Shown one piece after another: positions 52,558 to 64,000 of a DNA stretch of 64,000 nucleotides. Each line of letters starts with the position of its first letter. The first letter of the stretch is position 1. A program made the translations under genes and the position numbers. The notes under the pieces are model-generated. The model searched no databases, was not told the DNA's origin, and saw only the letters and a list, made by a program, of their open reading frames with translations. Source of the DNA: an uncultured Oscillospiraceae bacterium (lineage in GTDB: Bacteria > Bacillota > Clostridia > Oscillospirales > Acutalibacteraceae); contig CASDTR010000012.1 in NCBI GenBank assembly GCA_949283785.1, positions 62,001 to 126,000 of the forward strand, read 5' to 3'.

Positions 52558-54102
52558 ATGATAAACAGTAAAAATTTACACACATATTCGCCGAAAGAGC
52601 GAAACATGTACCTTATGGGTCTTTTCGGACAAAACATAATTTACAACATAATCGGCGCTTCCCTCGCCTATTATCTGCAATTTACCATTCTCATCCCCGC
52701 AATAGCAGTCAGCACCATTATGGCCATAGCCCGCGTCTGGGACGCCTTCAACGACCCCATGATGGGCAGCATCGTTGACCGCACAAGGACTAAATGGGGC
52801 AAGTGCAGACCCTATCTTCTGTTTATACCTATTCCCGTATTCATAGTCACAATGATGTGCTTCATAAACTTCGGATTTTATGACCCTGACGCAGGAGCGG
52901 CAAACGGACATAACATTCTGGTTGTAGGCTGGGCCGCCTTCGCCTACATACTCTGGGGCATGGTTTATACGGTCGGCGATATTCCCCTTTGGGGCATTAC
53001 CGCGCTTATGACCGAGGACCAAAACGACAGAACAAAGCTTCTTTCCCTGGCGAGAATTCTGGCAGGCATCGGAGCCGGCATCACGCTCCTTGCCATCCAG
53101 CCCTTGGCCCTCGCTCTGGGAGAAAAATTCACCCCCGTTTTCGGCAGCGCTCCCGAAGGGGAAAGAATGGGCTTTATTGCGGCCGCGTTCCTCTTCGGAA
53201 TCATCGGCACCGTCGCCTTCCAGATGGCGGGAATTTTCACGAGAGAACACATCGCACCTTCCGAGGAAAAATATACCCTCAAGGAAAACTTTGCACTCAT
53301 GTGGAAAAACAAGCCCTTCCGCCAAATACTTATTTCGGGACTTCTGAGCAGTACAATTCAGCTCCCCATGCTGGTCGCCATGCCCATCGTAACATATTAC
53401 TATGCAAGTAAGGACCCGATTATGGCTCTTGTTTACATGGTTCTTCTAGGCGGAGGACTTTTCCTCGGCCAGTTTGCCGCAATGGGAGCATCCCCGTGGC
53501 TCACAAAGAAATTCTCAAAGAAAAAGCTTTATAATTACTGCCACCTTCTCAGTGTAATTCCCTTTGCTCTGTTATTTGTATTATATCTTTCCGCACCCAC
53601 CCGTCTTGTAGAACCCGTCTATCTTGTTATCAGTCTTATCCTTTTCGCTTTCTGCGGCGGCGCAATCGGCCTCATATCAGTTCTTCGCTCGCTTATGATA
53701 GCAGACGCCGTTGACTATGAGGAATATCAGAGCGGCATCCGTCCTGACGGCGTTTTCTTCTCGGGGCAGTCCTTCATAACGAAGCTTTCCACGGGTATTG
53801 CAACGGTCATAAGCGGCGTAGCTTATTCCGCCGTAGGATTTTCCGACGCAAGAGTACAGGAAGTCAACGCTTTCATTGAGGCCGGCGGAATCCCCAGAGA
53901 AAACCCCGAATATGCGCCTTATCTTATGATACTTTTCTTCCTTATCTCCATCCCCCCTGCTATCGGATGTCTCCTTGCGGTAATCCCCACATGGAAATAT
54001 GCTCTTGACGATGACGAGCATAAGAGAATACTCGAAATACTCAATAAGCGCAGACACGAAAAAGAAGATGCAGGAGATATCTCCGAAGAATCTGCAAAGT
54101 AA
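52558..54102 (+). CDS. GPH-family (MelB-like) sugar:cation symporter
   Basis: About 514 residues with twelve hydrophobic helices. The start is placed at MINSKNLHTYSPKERNMYLM, with GGAGGAACGGCA just upstream. GPH signatures are VWDAFNDPMMGSIVDRTRTKWGKCRPYLL (an Asp pair in helix 2 and the motif A loop), PLWGITALMTEDQNDRTKLLSLARI and DAVDYEEYQSGIRPDGVFFSGQSF. Family members import melibiose, lactose, glucuronides or xylosides with Na+ or H+; the substrate here is not determinable. It stands alone with its own promoter and terminator. Confidence 0.92.
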   Translation: MINSKNLHTYSPKERNMYLMGLFGQNIIYNIIGASLAYYLQFTILIPAIAVSTIMAIARVWDAFNDPMMGSIVDRTRTKWGKCRPYLLFIPIPVFIVTMMCFINFGFYDPDAGAANGHNILVVGWAAFAYILWGMVYTVGDIPLWGITALMTEDQNDRTKLLSLARILAGIGAGITLLAIQPLALALGEKFTPVFGSAPEGERMGFIAAAFLFGIIGTVAFQMAGIFTREHIAPSEEKYTLKENFALMWKNKPFRQILISGLLSSTIQLPMLVAMPIVTYYYASKDPIMALVYMVLLGGGLFLGQFAAMGASPWLTKKFSKKKLYNYCHLLSVIPFALLFVLYLSAPTRLVEPVYLVISLILFAFCGGAIGLISVLRSLMIADAVDYEEYQSGIRPDGVFFSGQSFITKLSTGIATVISGVAYSAVGFSDARVQEVNAFIEAGGIPRENPEYAPYLMILFFLISIPPAIGCLLAVIPTWKYALDDDEHKRILEILNKRRHEKEDAGDISEESAK

Positions 54103-54130
54103 ATAGAAATCTAAACACAATTTAACCATA

Positions 54131-54160
54131 AAAAGCAGGTCGTTATGACCTGCTTCTTCT
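54131..54160 (+). terminator. Terminator after GPH transporter gene
   Basis: AAGCAGGTC, loop GTTAT, GACCTGCTT, then CTTCTTA. Confidence 0.75.
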
Positions 54161-54222
54161 TATGCAAAGCTTCAAGTTTAACGCGGCTCAGATTTTAGCA
54201 AACATAAAATCAAGGGGATAAG

Positions 54223-54251
54223 TTGACAAAATATAAAAAATACAATATACT
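54223..54251 (+). promoter_or_regulatory. Promoter of small exported protein gene
   Basis: TTGACA, a 17-base spacer and TATACT, about 80 bases ahead of the gene. Confidence 0.75.
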
Positions 54252-54329
54252 ATGCACCGATATATAGTATTGAATAGTATAGCACAGTAGTTTACAGCAG
54301 CGGGAGAGCCGTTAATTGGAGGTATCCCT

Positions 54330-54815
54330 TTGAAAAAGAATTTAAAATTTGGACGTATTAAAGCCGATAAATTAAAAATTGCAGCATTTATCTGCGCGCT
54401 GGCTGCGGCGGTACTGCTTTTTTCAGAATGTACATTCAAGGGAAATGAGGAAGAAAGCGAAACCATACCTATTCCTTCCCTGCCTTTGGCAACATTTGAA
54501 GGTGAGTTTCTATATGGAAACATCCCAAAGCCCACTGAAGCTGATGTCTATGTATTCATGAACAGCGAGGACGAAAGATACTATCACTATTCTTTTCAGT
54601 TTGACAATTTCACAATCGAAGAGGCAAAGGATTATGTTGAGTTATTGGAAGAAACAGTAATTCAAAAAAGACTTGCCTATGATATTTACAATGAAGATGG
54701 TGATTTTCCGTCACTTAATTATTTCGGATGGGTGGATGATAAAACTTCTATTTCATTTGCCCAAGGCAATAAACGAGGCGGAATGTCAATAAATGTAGAA
54801 AAGAGTACCTATTGA
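54330..54815 (+). CDS. Small exported protein, function unknown
   Basis: 161 residues from a TTG start behind TGGAGGT. The N-terminus is basic, then has a hydrophobic stretch (LKIAAFICALAAAVLLFSEC) and acidic mature sequence. The Cys after FSE could be lipidated but the lipobox is poor. The mature domain reads YYHYSFQFDNFTIEEAKDYV, NYFGWVDDKTSISF. I recognise no family with confidence. It has its own promoter and a strong terminator. Confidence 0.7.
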   Translation: MKKNLKFGRIKADKLKIAAFICALAAAVLLFSECTFKGNEEESETIPIPSLPLATFEGEFLYGNIPKPTEADVYVFMNSEDERYYHYSFQFDNFTIEEAKDYVELLEETVIQKRLAYDIYNEDGDFPSLNYFGWVDDKTSISFAQGNKRGGMSINVEKSTY

Positions 54816-54864
54816 TATTCATATCAAATTTATTCACATATCTCAATTTATTATCTGTTGTAAA

Positions 54865-54905
54865 ATAAGCAGTGCAGTCCTTTTGCGGATTGCACTGCTT
54901 TTAAT
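54865..54905. terminator. Terminator after small exported protein gene
   Basis: AAGCAGTGCAGTCC, loop TTTTGC, GGATTGCACTGCTT, then TTAA. A-rich on the other side, so it may also act for tuf. Confidence 0.8.
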
Positions 54906-54943
54906 ATGTCAAAATTGGATATTTGACGAAAAAATGAGAACTT

Positions 54944-54972
54944 AAAAAAGGCCCTGCATAAAGCAGAGCCTT
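54944..54972 (-). terminator. Terminator of tuf / str cluster
   Basis: On the minus strand AAGGCTCTGC, TTTAT, GCAGGGCC and T6, about 20 bases after the tuf stop. Confidence 0.85.
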
Positions 54973-54991
54973 AAAATTGTTAAGAATAGGA

Positions 54992-56194
54992 TTACTCGTC
55001 GATCTCAGTAACAACGCCTGAACCAACTGTACGTCCGCCTTCACGGATAGCGAAACGAAGTCCCTCTTCGATAGCGATGGGAGTGATGAGCTCAACAGAC
55101 ATCTTAACGTTGTCGCCGGGCATGCACATCTCTACGCCTTCGGGAAGAGTGATAACGCCTGTAACGTCAGTTGTACGGAAATAGAACTGAGGACGATAGT
55201 TGTTGAAGAAAGGTGTATGACGTCCGCCTTCGTCCTTTGTCAGAACGTAAACCTGACCCTTGAACTTTGTGTGAGGATGGATTGAACCGGGAGCAGCAAG
55301 AACCTGTCCGCGCTCGATCTCTGTACGCTGGATACCGCGAAGAAGAGCACCGATGTTGTCGCCTGCCTCAGCATAGTCGAGGATCTTGCGGAACATCTCG
55401 ATACCTGTAACAACTGTCTTTCTCTTCTCGTCTGTAAGACCGACGATCTCAACTTCCTCAGAAGTTCTGAGCTGTCCACGCTCAACTCTACCTGTGGCAA
55501 CTGTACCACGGCCTGTGATTGTGAAAACGTCCTCAACGGGCATAAGGAAGGGAAGGTCTGCTTTACGGTCGGGAGTGGGGATGTAGCTGTCAACAGCATC
55601 CATGAGCTCCCAGATGCAAGCAAGCTCAGGAGCGTTTACATCGTTGCCTGAATACTCAAGAGCCTTGAGAGCTGAACCCTTGATGATGGGTGTATCATCG
55701 CCGGGGAACTCGTACTCGTCAAGTGTCTCACGGATTTCCATCTCAACAAGCTCAAGGAGCTCGGGATCGTCAACCTGATCGCACTTGTTCATGAAAACGA
55801 TGATGTAGGGCACGCCAACCTGACGGGCAAGAAGAAGGTGCTCCTTAGTCTGAGCCATGGGGCCGTCTGTAGCGGCGATAACAAGGATAGCGCCGTCCAT
55901 CTGAGCAGCACCGGTGATCATGTTCTTGATATAGTCAGCATGGCCGGGGCAGTCAACGTGAGCATAGTGACGTGTCTCAGTCTGATACTCAACGTGAGCT
56001 GTGTTGATTGTGATACCACGCTCTCTCTCTTCGGGAGCCTTATCGATGTTTGCATAATCAACGAAGTCAGCCTCGCCCTTCATAGCAAGAGTCTTTGTGA
56101 TAGCAGCTGTAAGGGTTGTTTTACCATGGTCAACGTGGCCGATTGTACCAATGTTGACATGGGGTTTGGTTCTGTCAAATTTTTCCTTTGCCAT
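54992..56194 (-). CDS. tuf: Elongation factor Tu
   Basis: This 400-residue GTPase delivers aminoacyl-tRNA to the ribosome. It has [10 protein letters not shown], the switch region [28 protein letters not shown] ([10 protein letters not shown]) and the complete domains II and III ending VTEIDE. A GGAGG site precedes the ATG. It is last in the rpoB-rpoC-rpsL-rpsG-fusA-tuf cluster. A separate promoter is visible in the gap after fusA. Confidence 0.99.
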   Translation of the reverse strand: MAKEKFDRTKPHVNIGTIGHVDHGKTTLTAAITKTLAMKGEADFVDYANIDKAPEERERGITINTAHVEYQTETRHYAHVDCPGHADYIKNMITGAAQMDGAILVIAATDGPMAQTKEHLLLARQVGVPYIIVFMNKCDQVDDPELLELVEMEIRETLDEYEFPGDDTPIIKGSALKALEYSGNDVNAPELACIWELMDAVDSYIPTPDRKADLPFLMPVEDVFTITGRGTVATGRVERGQLRTSEEVEIVGLTDEKRKTVVTGIEMFRKILDYAEAGDNIGALLRGIQRTEIERGQVLAAPGSIHPHTKFKGQVYVLTKDEGGRHTPFFNNYRPQFYFRTTDVTGVITLPEGVEMCMPGDNVKMSVELITPIAIEEGLRFAIREGGRTVGSGVVTEIDE

Positions 56195-56260
56195 TGGATG
56201 TTTCCTCCTTTATTTTCAGCAAAATAATTTGTAATTTATAACGGCACACGCCGTAAGGAT

Positions 56261-56289
56261 ATTTTAACAATTCTATTTGCTAATTGCAA
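56261..56289 (-). promoter_or_regulatory. Candidate internal promoter for tuf
   Basis: On the minus strand TTGCAA, a 17-base spacer and TAAAAT. An ACGGC/GCCGT hairpin follows at 56241-56254. Confidence 0.6.
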
Positions 56290-56304
56290 TAGATTTTTGA
56301 TAAA

Positions 56305-58383
56305 TTAATCCTTCTTTGTGCGGCTGCTGATGATTTCTTCAGCAATTGACTTGGGTACCTCAGTGTAATGGCTGGGCTCCATGGTGTACTGTCCGCGGCC
56401 CTGGGTCTTTGAACGAAGGTCCGTAGCGTAACCGAACATGTTTGAAAGGGGAACCATAGCGTTTATCTGAGTGGCGCCGTTTCTGGGCTCCATACCCTGC
56501 ATAAGTCCGCGGCGTGAGTTGATGTCGCCGATAACGTCTCCCACATAGTCGTCGGGAGTGATTACGGAAACCTTCATGATGGGCTCCATAAGAGTGGGAG
56601 CTGCCTTCTTCATAGCGTTCTTGAAGGCCATTGAACCGGCGATCTTGAATGCCATTTCAGAGGAGTCAACCTCATGGAATGAACCGTCATAAAGAGTGAC
56701 CTTAACGTCAACAACGTTGTATCCTGCAAGAACACCGCAGAGCATTGCGCCCTTGATACCTGCCTCGGCAGGTCCGATGTACTCCTTGGGAATTGCGCCG
56801 CCGACGATTTCATTGACGAACTCGTAGCCCTTTCCGGGGTTGGGCTCGATGCGGATTTTAACGTGACCGTACTGGCCGCGTCCGCCGGACTGACGTGAAT
56901 ACTTGCAGTCCTCATCGGCAGCCTTGGTGATCGTCTCACGGTAAGCAACCTGGGGCTTACCTACGTTAGCTTCAACTTTGAACTCACGGAGCATTCTGTC
57001 AACGATGATTTCAAGGTGAAGCTCACCCATACCTGCGATGATTGTCTGGCCTGTCTCCTCGTCTGTGTAAGCCTTGAATGTGGGATCTTCTTCAGCAAGC
57101 TTCTGAAGGGCGATACCCATCTTTTCCTGACCTGCTTTGGTCTTGGGCTCAATGGCAACGCGGATAACGGGCTCGGGGAACTCCATGGACTCAAGGATTA
57201 CGGGATACTTGGGATCGCAGAGCGTATCGCCTGTGGTTGTATTCTTGAGACCGACGGCAGCGGCTATATCACCGGCGTAGCAGGTTTCGATGTCCTGACG
57301 GTGGTTAGCGTGCATCTGGAGAATACGTCCCATTCTCTCGTTTGTATCCTTAACGGAGTTATATACAGTGCTTCCCGCGTCAACAGTACCTGAATATACG
57401 CGGAAGAAGCAGATCTTACCGACATAAGGGTCGGTTGCAATTTTGAATGCAAGAGCTGCAAAAGGCTCATCGTCGGAAGAGTGACGAACCTCGTCTTCTT
57501 CTGTCTCGGGATTGATACCGGTAATATCCGCAACGTCTGTGGGAGCAGGCATGTAATCGACAATCGCGTCAAGGAGCATCTGAACGCCCTTGTTTCTGTA
57601 AGAGGTACCGCATGTGATCGGAACCATGCTGTTGGCGATTGTGGATTTGCGGATTGTGGATTTGATCTCGTCGATTGTGAGCTCTTCGCCCTCGAGGTAC
57701 TTCATCATGAGGTCCTCGTCCTGCTCTGCAACGTGCTCAAGAAGGTCTGTACGATATTTCTCGGCAAGCTCCTTCATATCCTCGGGAATGGGCTCCTTGC
57801 GGATATCAAGGCCCTTGTCATCATAATAGACCTCAGCTTCCATTGTTACAAGGTCGATGATACCCTTGAAGGTATCCTCCGAACCGATGGGGAGCTGAAT
57901 CGGAACCGCGTTGCATTTAAGGCGATCCTTGATCATGTTCAGTACATTGTAGAAGTCCGCACCCATGATGTCCATTTTATTGACGTAGATCATGCGCGGA
58001 ACATGATATTTATCAGCCTGACGCCAAACGGTCTCAGACTGAGGCTCAACGCCGCCCTTAGCGCACATAACCGTTACAGAGCCGTCGAGAACACGAAGTG
58101 AACGCTCAACCTCAACTGTAAAGTCAACGTGGCCGGGAGTGTCGATAATGTTAATTCTATGATCTCTCCAGAAGCAAGTGGTAGCAGCAGAAGTGATTGT
58201 AATACCTCTCTCCTGCTCCTGCGCCATCCAGTCCATTGTGGCGGCGCCGTCATGAGTCTCACCGATCTTATGGTTGATACCTGTGTAGAACAGGATACGC
58301 TCGGTTGTTGTTGTTTTACCGGCGTCGATGTGAGCCATGATACCGATGTTTCTGGTGAGAGCTAATGATACCTTTCTTGGCAT
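56305..58383 (-). CDS. fusA: Elongation factor G
   Basis: About 692 residues from [14 protein letters not shown], whose ATG follows GGAGGG; a frame 4 codons longer is discarded. It has [15 protein letters not shown], the switch [22 protein letters not shown] and NKMD ([10 protein letters not shown]), then domains II-V through [19 protein letters not shown]. It translocates tRNA and mRNA on the ribosome. It has no sign of being a resistance-type paralogue. Confidence 0.98.
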   Translation of the reverse strand: MPRKVSLALTRNIGIMAHIDAGKTTTTERILFYTGINHKIGETHDGAATMDWMAQEQERGITITSAATTCFWRDHRINIIDTPGHVDFTVEVERSLRVLDGSVTVMCAKGGVEPQSETVWRQADKYHVPRMIYVNKMDIMGADFYNVLNMIKDRLKCNAVPIQLPIGSEDTFKGIIDLVTMEAEVYYDDKGLDIRKEPIPEDMKELAEKYRTDLLEHVAEQDEDLMMKYLEGEELTIDEIKSTIRKSTIANSMVPITCGTSYRNKGVQMLLDAIVDYMPAPTDVADITGINPETEEDEVRHSSDDEPFAALAFKIATDPYVGKICFFRVYSGTVDAGSTVYNSVKDTNERMGRILQMHANHRQDIETCYAGDIAAAVGLKNTTTGDTLCDPKYPVILESMEFPEPVIRVAIEPKTKAGQEKMGIALQKLAEEDPTFKAYTDEETGQTIIAGMGELHLEIIVDRMLREFKVEANVGKPQVAYRETITKAADEDCKYSRQSGGRGQYGHVKIRIEPNPGKGYEFVNEIVGGAIPKEYIGPAEAGIKGAMLCGVLAGYNVVDVKVTLYDGSFHEVDSSEMAFKIAGSMAFKNAMKKAAPTLMEPIMKVSVITPDDYVGDVIGDINSRRGLMQGMEPRNGATQINAMVPLSNMFGYATDLRSKTQGRGQYTMEPSHYTEVPKSIAEEIISSRTKKD

Positions 58384-58489
58384 AAAACCCTCCATAGCCG
58401 CTCATGCGGTTTCTTTAAACGCTGCGCTTAAAACGCATACTGATTGAAATATTTCCCTTTTTTTCGCAAAATATCCGTAAAAAAGGAAA

Positions 58490-59071
<582 letters not shown>

Positions 59072-59123
59072 TTATGCTCAGCCTGCAAGAAGATTCTGTC
59101 GTTTCATTTTCCGGTCTGCCGGA

Positions 59124-59546
59124 TTATTTTTTGGCTGCCTTGGGACGCTTCGCACCGTACTTTGAACGGGCCTGCATTCTTCCGTTAACACCCTGGGTAT
59201 CAAGTGTACCGCGGATGATATGGTAACGAACACCGGGAAGGTCCTTAACACGGCCGCCGCGGATAAGAACAACGCTGTGCTCCTGAAGGTTGTGTCCTAC
59301 GCCGGGGATATAGGCCGAAACCTCGATATCGTTGGTAAGACGAACTCTGGCAATCTTTCTGAGAGCTGAGTTAGGCTTCTTGGGAGTGGCTGTCTTAACG
59401 GCTGTGCAAACACCGCGCTTCTGGGGAGAGTCGTTGTCTGTAAGAATGTTCTTCTTTGAGTTGAGACCCTTTAAAAGAGCGGGAGCCTTAGCCTTCTTCT
59501 CAAGGGATTTTCTTCCGTTGCGAACAAGCTGGTTAAAGGTTGGCAA
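59124..59546 (-). CDS. rpsL: 30S ribosomal protein S12
   Basis: 140 residues from a TTG start ([20 protein letters not shown]) behind GGAGGTG. It has [31 protein letters not shown] and the wild-type Lys in KKPNSALRK (streptomycin-sensitive type by inspection), [20 protein letters not shown], and [10 protein letters not shown]. It acts in decoding at the A site. Confidence 0.98.
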   Translation of the reverse strand: MPTFNQLVRNGRKSLEKKAKAPALLKGLNSKKNILTDNDSPQKRGVCTAVKTATPKKPNSALRKIARVRLTNDIEVSAYIPGVGHNLQEHSVVLIRGGRVKDLPGVRYHIIRGTLDTQGVNGRMQARSKYGAKRPKAAKK

Positions 59547-59582
59547 ATCTACTGCACCTCCTTGCACAAAAAATATATGTGC

Positions 59583-59601
59583 AGGGGGCATAAAGCCCCC
59601 T
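59583..59601 (-). promoter_or_regulatory. Leader hairpin before rpsL
   Basis: On the minus strand AGGGGGC, TTTAT, GCCCCCT, followed by GCACATATATTTTTTGTGC, which can form a second stem ending at the ribosome site. It may be an attenuator or protein-binding leader; no known r-protein leader motif was recognised. Confidence 0.4.
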
Positions 59602-59661
59602 TGTCACCGTTTAAAAATCAGTTATGGGCAAAATATAGAAATTACACCCACACAATTGGTT

Positions 59662-59690
59662 ATTTTAACATAAGAGAAAATGGTTGTCAA
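59662..59690 (-). promoter_or_regulatory. Internal promoter before rpsL
   Basis: On the minus strand TTGACA, a 17-base spacer and TAAAAT, in the 180-base gap after rpoC. It would let rpsL-rpsG-fusA be transcribed apart from rpoBC. Confidence 0.75.
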
Positions 59691-59726
59691 CACACCAAAA
59701 GCTCTTTTTTGTCATTATTTTGCGTC

Positions 59727-63269
<3,543 letters not shown>

Positions 63270-63311
63270 GTAACCGACCCCTTCTTTCAATCGTTATGGC
63301 GTTTCTTTTAA

Positions 63312-64000
<689 letters not shown>

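Overview
The window reads as a chromosomal segment of an endospore-forming, anaerobic Firmicute of class Clostridia, most likely a gut member of the Oscillospirales/Ruminococcaceae. This placement is inferred from gene content, not from a marker tree. The supporting genes are spoIIR, a class 1B PyrK/PyrD pair, FeoA/FeoA/FeoB plus a Cys-rich partner, many TTG/GTG starts behind strong AGGAGG sites, UPF0237/UPF0210, host-glycan glycosidases, and secreted proteins with PxTG-like C-terminal sorting signals. No rRNA, CRISPR array, complete insertion sequence or prophage is seen.

Layout. 1-5.2 kb: a truncated GH95 fucosidase diverges from a ROK repressor (probably with a non-AUG start), followed by a GH116 glycosidase. 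5.5-12.1 kb (minus): class A PBP, pyrC, pyrF, pyrK, pyrD and ruvX in one tight run. 12.3-15.4 kb (plus): a BofC-C-like small protein, a CBM9-like protein, a NahK-type N-acetylhexosamine 1-kinase and a membrane-anchored GDPD-like protein. 15.5-20.9 kb (minus): a 1795-residue secreted repeat protein. 21.4-25.4 kb: rodA, then tsaE-tsaB-rpiB-nfo. 25.5-29.8 kb: an esterase, a DtxR-type regulator and the divergent feo operon with three matching operator-like palindromes. 30-34.1 kb (minus): GH43, a DUF3592-like protein and an anchored surface protein. 34.3-34.7 kb: an integrase remnant next to tRNA-Lys. 35-40.1 kb (plus): a GtrA-like protein, GH20 hexosaminidase, an MFS transporter and manA. 40.6-43.9 kb (minus): GDPD, spoIIR, ispE and a PHP phosphatase. 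44-47.8 kb (plus): nadE with a decayed glutaminase domain, UPF0237, UPF0210 and DUF378. 47.9-52.2 kb (minus): a second repeat protein related to the giant one, and a membrane M28 peptidase. 52.6-54.8 kb (plus): a GPH sugar transporter and a small exported protein. 55-64 kb (minus): tuf, fusA, rpsG, rpsL, rpoC and partial rpoB.

Function. Scattered genes (GH95, GH116, GH43, GH20, NahK, ManA, CBM9-like, GPH and MFS carriers) fit salvage of fucosylated and amino-sugar host or plant glycans. The rest is housekeeping: pyrimidine and NAD synthesis, iron uptake, tRNA t6A modification, wall synthesis, transcription and translation.

Two things look least described. One is a roughly 0.24-0.3 kb dispersed element with short inverted ends, present three times between genes and each time bracketed by two near-identical terminator hairpins that differ from site to site. 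The other is a pair of large secreted proteins built from the same repeat of about 340-400 residues.
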